Positions 17,931 to 26,165 of a stretch of DNA of 64,000 nucleotides are shown here, piece by piece; position 1 is the first letter of the stretch, and each line of letters begins with the position of its first letter. A program made the translations under genes and the position numbers. The stretch lies in NCBI RefSeq assembly GCF_013426895.1, contig NZ_AP023177.1, forward strand, positions 434,001 to 498,000. The letters are read 5' to 3'. The notes below the pieces were generated by a model that saw only the letters and a list, made by a program, of their open reading frames with translations, was not told where the DNA came from and searched no databases. The stretch comes from Paraburkholderia largidicola. Its GTDB lineage: Bacteria > Pseudomonadota > Gammaproteobacteria > Burkholderiales > Burkholderiaceae.

Positions 17931-17945
17931 TTCCTCGACTGCCTC

Positions 17946-18515
17946 TCACGCCGAGTTGGGGATGTCGCGCGGCGACTGTACGGGGAACACGTGGTACTTC
18001 AGGAACACGTCGCGGATCATGGTGCGGTTTACATCGAGGTACCTGAACCCGCGACCGGCCGGCAGCGCCTGCAGAAACTCGTGCACGGATCGGGTCCACT
18101 CGGCGTTTTTGTCGTCCGACAGGACCAGCTTGCGCAATGCCTCGAGCGTGAGTCGCTCAAACTGTGTCCCTGAGGAGATGCGTGGTGAATCGGGATGCGC
18201 GGTCCTGAGACGCTGACCATCGCGCCAGGCCAGGCGAAGTGCTGCCTGGGTCGATGCCGTCTCGTTCGGATAGTGGCGCCTGACCCATTCGTGGCTCAAT
18301 ACGCGCTCTTCGTCGGTCCATGTGTCGCCATCGGGAAGATGTGAGACGGCTTCAATCGCGCGGTCTACCTTCGCGATGAGACACGCCAGCTGCTCCCTGA
18401 GTGCCTCAAGCCAAAGACTGATGGAGTCAGGTCTCGCATTGAGAACAAAAGGCGATGCGGCATATCTCGTGAAGTTCAGGGTATCTTGCAGAATCTCGGC
18501 GAGTTGCGGTGACAT
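17946..18515 (-). CDS. hypothetical protein, helical
   Basis: A 189-residue soluble protein starting MSPQLAEILQDTLNFTRYAA, largely helical, without signal or membrane segments. It is followed after 15 bases by the 60-residue gene and preceded by the DUF1173 gene, so it belongs to one operon-like minus-strand run. No domain recognised. Confidence 0.6.
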   Translation of the reverse strand: MSPQLAEILQDTLNFTRYAASPFVLNARPDSISLWLEALREQLACLIAKVDRAIEAVSHLPDGDTWTDEERVLSHEWVRRHYPNETASTQAALRLAWRDGQRLRTAHPDSPRISSGTQFERLTLEALRKLVLSDDKNAEWTRSVHEFLQALPAGRGFRYLDVNRTMIRDVFLKYHVFPVQSPRDIPNSA

Positions 18516-18576
18516 GAGTCGCGGTCTCCTGTTCAGCTTATTGCAGGTAAGTTATTCGGGCTTGGGTACTTTCAAG

Positions 18577-19797
18577 TCATTGACTGATGGCGGAAGGGAT
18601 CAGGACGTGCTCCAAGGCCTCTCGATCGACATTCCATTCAACGGCAGGAATTCGGCGTGCGACTCGCAGAGCCTGCTTTTCTCTCTTACGTGCCTCATAT
18701 GAAGCGACGCCGTTCATCCCGTAGACCTCGATGTGAGTGGCCGTGCCGGTGTCGCGCAGGATGAAATCGGGAAGCATGTCGTCTGCTTCGGACAGGCGCA
18801 TGGGTTTGACAAAATTGCGGCGCGCGGCAACGAGCCGGTTAGCCATCGCAACCTCGTGAATCGAGTCGCAGGGCACGAACGTCTGGGAGCAAAGCATCGC
18901 TGCAAGATCGACGACTCTCAGATGACCCTTGGACGTCCGCTCAACGAGGAGGAGGGCGACGACGCGCGCGCTTCGATCGCCGAACGCACGCCACGCATGG
19001 GCATACGTGCGCTGCGCGTGCTCGATGAGGTTGCTGCTGGCGTAGTACTTGCGCGCGCTCTGACGCAGACTGATGGCGTGGCCGTACTGCGTCGGTGCGA
19101 TTTCGCCGACCTCCCCGATGATGAGCGCTCGCCGGGTAGTTGTGCCCTTCTCAGTCGAAAGCCGCGCTACGAACGTGTCGAACTCGGCGTTGATCGCGGC
19201 ACGATCCGCTTCATCGAACCGACGCATGATGTGCAGGACATCCTGTGCGTCGGCGCCATTGATCAGCGCGGTGCCGACTTCGGCGAGTAACTGGCTGTTG
19301 CAATGTCCCCAATGGCGCCACGTGGCGGTACCCAACCATTGATTGAGGCCAGCTTCGGCCCACAATGTCTGGAGGAACGCCAGCAGGGTCGCGGAGCGCC
19401 GGCTCTGGCGGGTGGAAGTGTGTGCGGCCGAACCGCGTGATCCGGTGACTGTCTCGCGCAGCGTTAGGGACGCGTCCAGCTTGACGTTCAGGCCTGCGGG
19501 AGTCGCGAGAATCGCGGCCGTTGAGTCGCCACCCCCGGCGGGCTTTGCGACGTTCGGGTCTTTGAAGAAGTCGCAATCGCTTTTATGACGATGACCGTCT
19601 TCTGGCCAGCCAGCGAGGTGAAGCAACGAGCCATATCGGCGGATCACGAGCTGTAGCGGTGTTGTGCCCGTTGAGCACAGGCAGACTGCATAGCCTGGCG
19701 TGACCTTCGCGCGCTCAAGGCGCTTCACATAGCGCGCCGGGTTTTCCTGCACGTCGCTGAGCGGTACGGTCTCGCCGTCGAAGGATACGTCGTACAT
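18577..19797 (-). CDS. DUF1173 family protein
   Basis: The 406-residue product matches the DUF1173 family known from plasmids and ICEs of Burkholderia and relatives. The N-terminal region has a cysteine motif (GYAVCLCSTGTTPLQLVIRR, then HKSDCDFF), resembling a small metal-binding site. The C-terminal part (LPDFILRDTGTATHIEVYGM, then YEARKREKQAL) looks like a restriction-endonuclease-like core. The start at 19797 is chosen for GGAGA upstream; the frame is open another 98 codons but that part is low complexity. The function is unknown; the family is a marker of this kind of mobile element. Confidence 0.78.
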   Translation of the reverse strand: MYDVSFDGETVPLSDVQENPARYVKRLERAKVTPGYAVCLCSTGTTPLQLVIRRYGSLLHLAGWPEDGHRHKSDCDFFKDPNVAKPAGGGDSTAAILATPAGLNVKLDASLTLRETVTGSRGSAAHTSTRQSRRSATLLAFLQTLWAEAGLNQWLGTATWRHWGHCNSQLLAEVGTALINGADAQDVLHIMRRFDEADRAAINAEFDTFVARLSTEKGTTTRRALIIGEVGEIAPTQYGHAISLRQSARKYYASSNLIEHAQRTYAHAWRAFGDRSARVVALLLVERTSKGHLRVVDLAAMLCSQTFVPCDSIHEVAMANRLVAARRNFVKPMRLSEADDMLPDFILRDTGTATHIEVYGMNGVASYEARKREKQALRVARRIPAVEWNVDREALEHVLIPSAISQ

Positions 19798-19927
19798 GTC
19801 TGGTCTCCATAGAAAATGGCCGCGCTGGCGGCCACAGGCTTGAAGTGATGTCGTCGGTTCAGGCTCGCCGATGGCCATATGGGCGAAATCTGGCGACATG
19901 ATGGCGGCGGCGAAAAAAACGAGGGGA

Positions 19928-20257
19928 TCAGCGGTGGTCGTGGTTAATTCGAAACTCGCGTCCGGTCGCCTTATCGGTGAGGAACCACTTCCCGCGGAAG
20001 TCGGGTGACATGGCATTGGGATATCGCTGCTCCATTGCCGCCCGCTTGCGGCGCTCCCGGCGCGCGCGGAGTTCGACACGAAGGGAGACAATCAGGCTTG
20101 CCGCGATAACGGCGCCGATTACACCCAGTGTCATCGCGAGGGCGGTCCAATTTGGCCAGTGCGAGTGCTGGGTAGCGAGGGTCGCGAGATTCCAGACGAA
20201 GAGGGCTGCGCAGATGATCGTGCCGAGAATGGCGCCGTTTTCAACAGGACTAAACAT
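19928..20257 (-). CDS. two-helix membrane protein
   Basis: A protein of about 109 residues with two hydrophobic helices (AILGTIICAALFVWNLATL and LAMTLGVIGAVIAASLIVSL) and a basic cytosolic C-terminus with RARRERRKRAAMEQRYPNA. The ATG at 20257 is used; a TTG start eight codons earlier would overlap the stop of the upstream gene. Unknown function; part of the minus-strand block. Confidence 0.55.
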   Translation of the reverse strand: MFSPVENGAILGTIICAALFVWNLATLATQHSHWPNWTALAMTLGVIGAVIAASLIVSLRVELRARRERRKRAAMEQRYPNAMSPDFRGKWFLTDKATGREFRINHDHR

Positions 20258-20273
20258 AGGTTGCTGATCCGGT

Positions 20274-20471
20274 TTAAACAATGACTTCGATATCGTCGTC
20301 CGAGCCGCGCCAGAAAGAGCCGTCGTCGACGTCCATCACAATGACGATCCCTGCCTGCTCATCGTGCGCCGTTACGATTCCTTCGCCGAAGCTCGTCACA
20401 TCGGTCCGATAGATGACGCGACGTCGATACAGTGGCGATGTGGTGTTCGGATGATCCGCGGCTTGCGACAT
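20274..20471 (-). CDS. small acidic hypothetical protein
   Basis: A 65-residue product starting MSQAADHPNT. The core (RVIYRTDVTSFGEGIVTAHD) and acidic end (VMDVDDGSFWRGSDDDIEV) resemble a small beta-barrel (SH3-like). It is the promoter-proximal gene of the leftward run, directly downstream of the intergenic region that carries the 18-bp palindrome and two DnaA-like boxes. Confidence 0.5.
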   Translation of the reverse strand: MSQAADHPNTTSPLYRRRVIYRTDVTSFGEGIVTAHDEQAGIVIVMDVDDGSFWRGSDDDIEVIV

Positions 20472-20630
20472 AAGATCTGGTTCCTTAACGCGCGGACAGG
20501 CGCGCATGTCATTGTCGATCGCGCGTCGAGTGTGGTGTCATCCGAAAGCTGGCCGGTTGCGGCAAGCTTTTGATCTGCGCGGTCGAATGGCCAAAAGCTG
20601 TATGGATTTCTGGAGCTTTCTGGGTTAGGT

Positions 20631-20648
20631 ACCTGAGCCGGCTCGGGT
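20631..20648. promoter_or_regulatory. 18-bp palindromic operator candidate, copy 1
   Basis: ACCTGAGCCGGCTCGGGT, an inverted repeat with one mismatched pair. The identical 18-mer occurs at 59477-59494 and a close variant at 57771-57788. Copies 1 and 3 also share GGGTTAG just upstream. All three lie outside genes. Confidence 0.6.
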
Positions 20649-20727
20649 GACTCTTTGGTGCCGCTGTCGCGGGCAAACCCGATCAACGCCTCTAGACGCG
20701 CAGGCTGCAACGAACTAGTCCACAGGG

Positions 20728-20750
20728 TTATCCAGAAAATCTGTGGATAA
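20728..20750. promoter_or_regulatory. pair of facing DnaA-box-like sites
   Basis: TTATCCAGA (20728-20736) faces TGTGGATAA (20742-20750), the latter a perfect reverse TTATCCACA. Two boxes alone do not make an origin; no iterons or AT-rich unwinding region are seen nearby. Confidence 0.4.
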
Positions 20751-20847
20751 GGTTGCCCGGATATCAGATCACGATCCCGGCAAAAGCCGTACGAATCACG
20801 CGCCCATTTCCCGTTGAGCAGGTGTCTGGGGGCGCTAAGATGGTTTC

Positions 20848-20963
20848 ATCAATCGCGTCCATGACGCATCGACCGAACGCCTGCACATGCAGGCGTTTTT
20901 ATTTACCCCGACGGGTCCCACACCCGACGGGCGTGCTCCCGTCATCTTGACTGGAAGCACACC
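20848..20963 (+). promoter_or_regulatory. structured leader with terminator and SD-sequestering hairpins
   Basis: In order: hairpin 0 (GCGTC-CAT-GACGC at 20855-20867, followed by ATCGACC), a terminator-like hairpin with U-run (CGCCTGC-ACAT-GCAGGCG, 20878-20900), a GC-rich hairpin A (CCCGACGGG repeated), and hairpin B (GTGCT...AGCAC with TCC/GGA) that buries the SD GG just before the ATG at 20964. This is the first member of a family of similar leaders on this strand. Confidence 0.6.
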
Positions 20964-21185
20964 ATGAACAGACAACGCATTCTTCGATTCGGCCTGATGG
21001 TCTGGCAGACCTATGGCTTGCCTCATGAGCAGTTGCTGCGGATCGTCAGGGCGAAGAAGCGCCACTCCGCGTATTTCCGTGCGGCAGCGCTTCGTCACCT
21101 CGTAGCAGGAGCACCTCTCTCGGTTACTGGCGGCCGCCCGTTTGCCGAGCGCCGCCGGCGGGTGCGTCGGTATTACGGCATCTGA
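20964..21185 (+). CDS. small basic hypothetical protein
   Basis: A 73-residue, strongly basic product (MNRQRILRFGLMVWQTYGLP, then RRRRVRRYYGI at the C-terminus), perhaps nucleic-acid binding. It is the first gene of the plus-strand backbone and is controlled by a structured leader. No family recognised. Confidence 0.55.
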   Translation: MNRQRILRFGLMVWQTYGLPHEQLLRIVRAKKRHSAYFRAAALRHLVAGAPLSVTGGRPFAERRRRVRRYYGI

Positions 21186-21202
21186 ACAGCACCTTCTACC
21201 TT

Positions 21203-21258
21203 CCCATCGGGGCCCGCCCCGCTGGGGGACGCGCCCCGGATCACATTTGGAATCCGGC
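21203..21258 (+). promoter_or_regulatory. structured leader (hairpins A and B)
   Basis: Hairpin A: CCCA-T-CGGGG...CCCCG-C-TGGG (21203-21226). Hairpin B: CCGGAT...ATCCGG (21236-21257), with the SD TTGGA in its loop and the ATG one base after the stem. Confidence 0.6.
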
Positions 21259-21627
21259 ATGTTTAATCACTTCATCCAAACTTTTATTGATGCACAGACG
21301 GCTGCATGGCGTCACTACAGCGCTGTTGCCGCAACCGAAAAGCGTTTGTTCGGCGAGACTCCCGATCCTGCGGTACGCGTTGCTTCAACCGACCAGGTGA
21401 TCGGCGAACTGCGCCGTACGTATCAGACGCTGGCCACCCGAATCATCTGGAAGGCCCGTGATGAGTTCGCCGCCGGATCGGTGCGACCCGTCGTGGATCG
21501 CGCCGCGATATTCCAGCTGGCTGGCTTTGACGTAGAGCGTTCACTGGCGCTGGGAGAGGTACCTGATTTCGACCGGCTGTACGCGGTTCTTCAGGCCCAT
21601 TTCGGCGCCGGGGAGGATCTGCGGTGA
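21259..21627 (+). CDS. hypothetical backbone protein
   Basis: A 122-residue, mainly helical protein (MFNHFIQTFIDAQTAAWRHY). The start at 21259 is chosen because hairpin B ends there; the longer frame has no domain. Its stop overlaps the start of the N6-methylase gene by 4 bases, so the two are translationally coupled. The function is unknown; the coupling suggests it works with the methylase. Confidence 0.6.
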   Translation: MFNHFIQTFIDAQTAAWRHYSAVAATEKRLFGETPDPAVRVASTDQVIGELRRTYQTLATRIIWKARDEFAAGSVRPVVDRAAIFQLAGFDVERSLALGEVPDFDRLYAVLQAHFGAGEDLR

Positions 21628-22257
21628 GCCGAAAAGCTGCGCAACGCAAGCATGATCTGACCGCGGACTCTGCACAGAAGGAACTCGTCAAGCTCATCCA
21701 GTCGTTTTCCTATGGCCACCATCTGCATACGGTGTTTTCCGAGTTTGTCGAAATAAGCGCGCTGGCGATCAGTAACAGCGTCGATCGCGCGCAGTTCGAT
21801 GCGCGCGAAAAGCGCTACCTCGAGATCGTCGGGAAATACAAGCGGGAGGAAGTGGAGCGCTTCCCGCAGATGCTCGGTTTTCTCGTTGAATCGTTCGAGC
21901 GACGCGTGGCGGTGGTCCGCAAGGAATCCGCAGACGGTCTGCCAGTTAGTGGCGGCCTGACCGATGTCCTCGGCGAAACGTACATGATGTTAGGCCTCGG
22001 CAATGAACGGGCAGGGCAGTTCTTCACGCCCTACAGCGTGTCCCGCATGATGTCGATGATGTTGATGGGGGACGTCGGTGCGGAGGTTGAGCGCCGTGGT
22101 TTTCTCCGGATGCATGAACCGGCCTGCGGCGCTGGCGGCATGGTGATCGCCGCAGCGGATTCAATCCTCGCTGCAGGTCACAATTTTCAGCAGACGATGC
22201 ACGCAACCTGCATCGATATAGATCCTTGCTGCGTCCACATGACGTACGTCCAGTTGT
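21624..22257 (+). pseudogene. N6-adenine DNA methylase, 5' part
   Basis: Residues 1-211 of an N6-adenine DNA methylase of the HsdM/N6_Mtase type. Visible are the target-side helix LGETYMMLGLGNERAGQFFTP, the SAM-binding motif HEPACGAGGMVIAAA (motif I with the P-x-C-G-x-G-G variant) and the start of motif II (ATCIDIDPCCVHMTYVQL). The frame ends two codons later because a 14.9-kb element is inserted at 22258. The missing end lies at 37184-37579. The NPPY catalytic motif is not visible in either half, so the intact enzyme may have been unusual or non-catalytic. Confidence 0.85.
22251..22257. repeat. direct repeat CAGTTGT at left end of the inserted element
   Basis: CAGTTGT, present again at 37184-37190. 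It is the presumed recombination core shared by the target and the element. Confidence 0.8.
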
Positions 22258-22260
22258 TAT

Positions 22261-22281
22261 GTTGATTGTGTGGGCGTCAAC
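22261..22281 (+). repeat. element left terminal site (GTTGA-N11-TCAAC)
   Basis: Inverted pentamers GTTGA and TCAAC separated by 11 bases, three bases inside the core repeat. It is mirrored by 37159-37179. Confidence 0.65.
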
Positions 22282-22516
22282 ACTGGTCCTTTCGCGCTAA
22301 CCGATCGGGTTTCAGGCCTATCTGCGTAGAATATTCTGTCTCTGTGGTTGGTTCCAGCTTTGCAACGCAGCAGTCGCGGTGAGGCGTGATTGATAGTCCA
22401 AGGACGCTGCCCGGCCACGTTGCGGACGTTCGACGTGGGCCCTCAAATCGTCGACAATCTCGAAACCAAGCGTCAAACGGTTCGCGCGACAATCGACGAT
22501 CAACGAGGGGGCATCC

Positions 22517-23236
22517 ATGCAACGCATCCTTGCCATAGGCGGTGGCGGCTTCATGATGGAAGACTCGCCATCGCCAATCGACACGCATATCACTCGCCTC
22601 ACAGGAAAGGCGCGGCCGCGTATGTGTTATCTCGCCACGCCCAGCGGAGACCTACCCGCTCACCTCGACAAGTTCGACGCCGCCTACGGCAGTATGGGTT
22701 GTAAAACATCTCATCTTGCATTCTTTCGGCAACCCGACTCGAGGTCGATTCTTGTCTCCGACTTCCGCCCAAGACTGCTTGAGCAGGATGCCATTTATGT
22801 AGGTGGCGGGAATACCCGATCTGCACTTGCCGTCTGGCGCGAGTGGGGGCTTGATACGACTTTGCGAGAGGCGTGGGAAAGCGGCGTATTGCTGGCGGGC
22901 ATGAGTGCAGGCGCAATGTGTTGGTTCGAGGCTGGCCTTACAGATTCGTTCTGGGGCTCGGCTCATCGTCCGCTCGATTGCCTGGGATTACTGCCCGGCG
23001 GCTGTGCTGTTCATTACAGCAGTGATCCAAAGAGACGCGAAACATTACATGCCGCGCAGCAAGCCTGTACGATCCCACCTTCGATTGCCATTGATGACTT
23101 TGCGGCCGCCATGTATTTGGGCACTTCCCTCGACAGAGTGTTTTCGTGGCGAACGGGATCGACCGCGTATCAAGCTTATCGCGACGGCGGCACGGTGATT
23201 GAAACACCGTTACCGGCCGAACAAATTGGCCAGTGA
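22517..23236 (+). CDS. peptidase S51 (dipeptidase E-like)
   Basis: A 239-residue cytosolic serine peptidase of family S51. Motifs: MQRILAIGGGGF at the N-terminus, DAIYVGGGNTRSALAVWREW (91-110), and the nucleophile elbow LLAGMSAGAMCWFEAG with Ser130. The cyanophycinase and dipeptidase E branches share this fold; the YgaJ-like branch is the best fit by length. An ACGAGGGGG stretch precedes the start. It is the first cargo gene of the transposon and looks intact. Confidence 0.85.
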   Translation: MQRILAIGGGGFMMEDSPSPIDTHITRLTGKARPRMCYLATPSGDLPAHLDKFDAAYGSMGCKTSHLAFFRQPDSRSILVSDFRPRLLEQDAIYVGGGNTRSALAVWREWGLDTTLREAWESGVLLAGMSAGAMCWFEAGLTDSFWGSAHRPLDCLGLLPGGCAVHYSSDPKRRETLHAAQQACTIPPSIAIDDFAAAMYLGTSLDRVFSWRTGSTAYQAYRDGGTVIETPLPAEQIGQ

Positions 23237-23373
23237 GACCAACGATTCAGAGTCCGTTGGGGAAGTCCGAAGGATCAATCGGGCTTGGTCGCTGCCTGCA
23301 CCGTCGGTCGGCCGTCAACCAGGGCGAAACATTCGGGATCAACTTTCAATTTTGAAATGGAACCGCTCGTCCA

Positions 23374-23928
23374 ATGAACGTTTCGTCATCGTTCGAACAC
23401 GAGATTCGCCCCGCAACGACCGCTGACGCCAAAGGGGTAGCCACGGTTCACGTGGACACGTGGCGAGAAGCCTACAAGGACATCGTGCCACGCGAATACC
23501 TCGCTGCTCTCGATGTGGTCACCCGGGCCGAGAGGTGGCTGAAAACGTTGACGGCTGGAACGCCATGCGTGCTCGTCGCTGTAGTGGATGACGCGGTAGT
23601 CGGCTGGATCGCATACGGCCCATCCCGTGATGACGACGTTGAATCGTGTTGCGCAGAGATCGAAGCGATTTACGTGGCACCGGCCTTCTGGAACCGTGGC
23701 ATCGGGACGGCGTTAATGAGCGAAGCTTCAGAAGGACTCTATGCCGAGGGCTATTCCGAAGTCACGCTATGGGTGTTGAAAGATAACAAGTCGGCGCAGT
23801 CCTTCTACGTTCAGCGCGGATTTCGGACCGACGGCTCAGCCAAGGTCATCGAGATTGGTGGCGCTCCCCTGACGGAAGTGCGTCTCAAGAGGCGTATCGC
23901 TGTCCGACTGGAAAACGCTCCCAGATGA
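23374..23928 (+). CDS. GNAT N-acetyltransferase
   Basis: A 184-residue GNAT enzyme transferring an acetyl group from acetyl-CoA to an unknown amine. The acetyl-CoA motif A is EAIYVAPAFWNRGIGTALM and motif B is VTLWVLKDNKSAQSFYVQRG. The N-terminal AVHVDTWREAYKDIVP-like segment is typical of the PhnO/RimI-like subgroup with a TWREAY motif. It is a separate single cargo gene with 137 bases to the previous one. Confidence 0.87.
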   Translation: MNVSSSFEHEIRPATTADAKGVATVHVDTWREAYKDIVPREYLAALDVVTRAERWLKTLTAGTPCVLVAVVDDAVVGWIAYGPSRDDDVESCCAEIEAIYVAPAFWNRGIGTALMSEASEGLYAEGYSEVTLWVLKDNKSAQSFYVQRGFRTDGSAKVIEIGGAPLTEVRLKRRIAVRLENAPR

Positions 23929-24122
23929 CTGACTGCTATTTTGAAGACTGTCTGTCGGCAATGGGTGGATTATGCCTTTTGCATGAAATCCCGTGCCCGC
24001 GACGATCGCTGCACTCGGTCGTCGGACGCTGGTCGGCCAAAAGGCGACCCACGTTTGTTTGAGTACAATCGTCAACAATCGGCAAGGCTGCCCATTGCCG
24101 TTTCCGCTCGGCGAGGAGAAAG

Positions 24123-24848
24123 ATGAAGGTAACCATCGCATATATCGAAGAGCCGCCATTCGGATGGACAGATGCGAACGGGGCGGCTACAGGAGCAGAC
24201 CTTGATTTGGCGGACGCGATCCTTCGTGCGATCGGCGTTACCAGGATCGAGCATCGCATAACCACTTTCAGCGAATTGTTGCCCGGGGTAGCGGCTGGCC
24301 GCTGGGACATGAATGTCCCGCTGTTCGTCACCCCGGAACGCGCGCGTCTGGTCGCGTTCAGCATGCCGGTATGGGCGATCAGGGATGGTTTCCTTGTGCG
24401 AACAGGAAACTCAAGAGCACTTGATAGCTACGCGCTATTCGCGAAAAGCCGCGACGCGCGCCTCGGCATCATTGCCGGGCAGGTGCAACACGAGTCGGCA
24501 AAGGCGGCAGGAGTGCGCGATGAGCAGATAGTCATTTTCGATCAACAGGCCGACGCAATCGAAGCCGTTCGGTCAGGGGCGGTCGACGCTTATGCGAGTA
24601 CCGCCTTGGGAAACCGCATACTGGCCGATCGAATCGGGGCGCCTTTAGCAGCGGTAGATCACCGACACGAAGCCAACGAAGCGGAGCAACTACCGATCGG
24701 GGCATTTTCGTTTAACAGGAACAACCGAGATCTGCTGGTCTCGGTAAACGAGCAGCTTCGCATCTATTTGGGATCCCCCGATCATCGCAGTCGCATGGCG
24801 AAGTTTGGATTGACGCCGAAGGAACTCGATCCTGTACTTGTCCGCTGA
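24123..24848 (+). CDS. SBP_bac_3-like solute-binding protein without signal peptide
   Basis: The 241-residue product has the type II periplasmic binding-protein fold of amino-acid ABC transporters: VTIAYIEEPPFGWTDANGAA, TGADLDLADAILRAIG, the GRWDMNVPLFVTPERARLVA domain crossing, and the GAVDAYAS signature. It begins directly with the first strand and lacks any signal sequence, so it would stay in the cytoplasm unless the true start is elsewhere. No ABC permease or ATPase is nearby. An AGGAGAAAG site fits the start at 24123. It may work as a cytosolic ligand binder. Confidence 0.75.
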   Translation: MKVTIAYIEEPPFGWTDANGAATGADLDLADAILRAIGVTRIEHRITTFSELLPGVAAGRWDMNVPLFVTPERARLVAFSMPVWAIRDGFLVRTGNSRALDSYALFAKSRDARLGIIAGQVQHESAKAAGVRDEQIVIFDQQADAIEAVRSGAVDAYASTALGNRILADRIGAPLAAVDHRHEANEAEQLPIGAFSFNRNNRDLLVSVNEQLRIYLGSPDHRSRMAKFGLTPKELDPVLVR

Positions 24849-24982
24849 ACTGGGCCACGCCCCCGCTGGGGTCCCGTAGCTTGGCATGCCGGAACCGGCT
24901 ATGAAGAGACTTTCAAGCTTGTCACTCAAATGAGCGCTTGCTGCAAGCTTTCGGTGAAGGTCGCTGTGCTGCTGTCGTAGGC

Positions 24983-25312
24983 CTATTCCAGTGACACTTG
25001 CCGGGGGATTGTCGGAAGTATCAGCGCGGACGCTGCAAATCCGATTGCACCGACGCTACCGAATATCGTCCATGTTTCGAGCGACGTTCTGTTCAAAATA
25101 AGCCAACTACCGGTGTAGTAACCAGCGGCGCCACCCAGTGCCCCTGCGGCACTCAGCATCCCGAAGAACGTTCCTTGGCTTCCGTCGATGGCTAACGATG
25201 CTGTCATAGTTTCAAGTGCCGGGAGCATGATTGTTTCGATGATCGTGTATCCGGCGATAAATAAAAGGAACCAACCGAGACTGAGCACAGATCGTCGACG
25301 ATCCTTAGCCAT
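24983..25312 (-). pseudogene. C-terminal remnant of an MFS transporter
   Basis: About 110 residues carrying four hydrophobic helices of the C-terminal half of a major-facilitator transporter (LGWFLLFIAGYTIIETIMLP, then GTFFGMLSAAGALGGAAGYY). Full transporters have 12 helices in about 400 residues, so at least two-thirds is missing at the 5' side. The break falls where the divergent leader of the HisRS-like gene begins, so cargo was probably joined here by recombination. Confidence 0.65.
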
Positions 25313-25342
25313 CGGTTCACAAATCAAATTTAATCTGTCAAT

Positions 25343-25432
25343 ATGGCTAGCATGGAACTCCGTAACGTCCCGAACCAATCTCGTCATCATCACGGTCGTC
25401 ACCAGACGCGCCGTGGTTCGTTACGTCCATAA
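25343..25432 (+). CDS. histidine-rich leader peptide (candidate his attenuator)
   Basis: A 29-codon frame starting MASMELRNVPNQ with four His codons, at positions 15-17 and 20 (CAT CAT CAC GGT CGT CAC). It ends 45 bases before an intrinsic terminator, which is followed by a HisRS-like gene. A histidine codon run before a terminator and a histidine-related gene is the classical arrangement of histidine-operon attenuation. An in-frame ATG three codons later is an alternative start; no strong SD is visible. Confidence 0.5.
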   Translation: MASMELRNVPNQSRHHHGRHQTRRGSLRP

Positions 25433-25477
25433 CAGGACATCTGGGATTGCAGTTCCCCTTCCTGTACAAACGACCAA

Positions 25478-25499
25478 GGCGCCTACGGCGCCTTTTTTT
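25478..25499 (+). terminator. intrinsic terminator in the his-type leader
   Basis: Stem GGCGCC-TAC-GGCGCC (25478-25492) followed by seven T residues. It lies between the His-rich leader frame and the HisRS-like gene, so it would act as an attenuator. Confidence 0.7.
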
Positions 25500-25522
25500 A
25501 TTTTTGCCCTGAGAGGACTCTC

Positions 25523-26165
25523 ATGACCATGATTCGCGGAACTCGCTTCATCGTTGGCAAGGAAGCCGCACAAATTCGCGCTCTGGAAACCCAATTCCGG
25601 AGCTATCTTCATTAACGTTGGAGCAGAGGAGGCGATTGTCCCCGCGCTGTGGTCGCAAGATACATTCATTCAAAAAGCCGGCGGCAGCGAGATCATCGAC
25701 CAGATGTGGGCCTTTCCCGATAAGAAGGGACGCGCTTGCTGCCTGATTCCTGAGGCAACGGCACTGTTTCAGGAGCGATGCAGTGAGCTGCTGGGCCGAC
25801 AACGGGAGCGGATGTTGTTTTATATCGCGCGATGCTATCGCTACGAACGACCTCAAGCCGGCCGCTACCGCGAATTCTCCCAGCTTGGATTTGAGTATTT
25901 ATGCCCCAACCCAGAATTCGCGGTCAAGCGCAGCCAGGAGGTTGCGATCGGCTTCTTCGAATCACTCGGCCTTCGCTATGAAATCGACAATTCGGCCAGC
26001 AGAGGCCTCAGCTATTATCTGAACGGTCAGGGCTTCGAAATGCGCTGTACCGAACTCGGAGCACAACAGCAAGTAGTAGGTGGCGGCGCCTATCAAGAGG
26101 GAGCCGGTTTCGGCATCGGCGCTGAACGCCTGCTGTTAGCGATGACCGCCCAAGGGCTTGTATAG
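25523..26165 (+). pseudogene. HisRS/HisZ-like class II synthetase core, frameshifted
   Basis: The frame from ATG 25523 reads MTMIRGTRFIVGKEAAQIRA and stops after FRSYLH at about 25614. The next frame continues INVGAEEAIVPALWSQDTF and runs to 26165. One base at about 25608-25612 separates them, so this is a frameshifted gene of about 213 residues or a sequencing error. The rest is a class II aminoacyl-tRNA synthetase core: motif 2 RCYRYERPQAGRYREFSQ and motif 3 GAGFGIGAERLLLAM match HisRS and its paralogues. There is no anticodon-binding domain. The His-rich leader supports a histidine connection. Confidence 0.65.

Larger units (their letters stand above)
20472..20847. other. divergent intergenic control region
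   Basis: No gene is seen in this stretch. It separates the leftward accessory operon from the rightward backbone and contains the 18-bp palindrome at 20631-20648 and two facing DnaA-like boxes at 20728-20750. It is a candidate regulatory or replication region. Confidence 0.5.

Noticed and set aside
21203..21226. Plain transcription terminators as an explanation of the hairpin A copies
   Set aside because: Most A hairpins have no T-run; they are followed by a second hairpin over the SD. True terminators (with T-runs) are listed separately.
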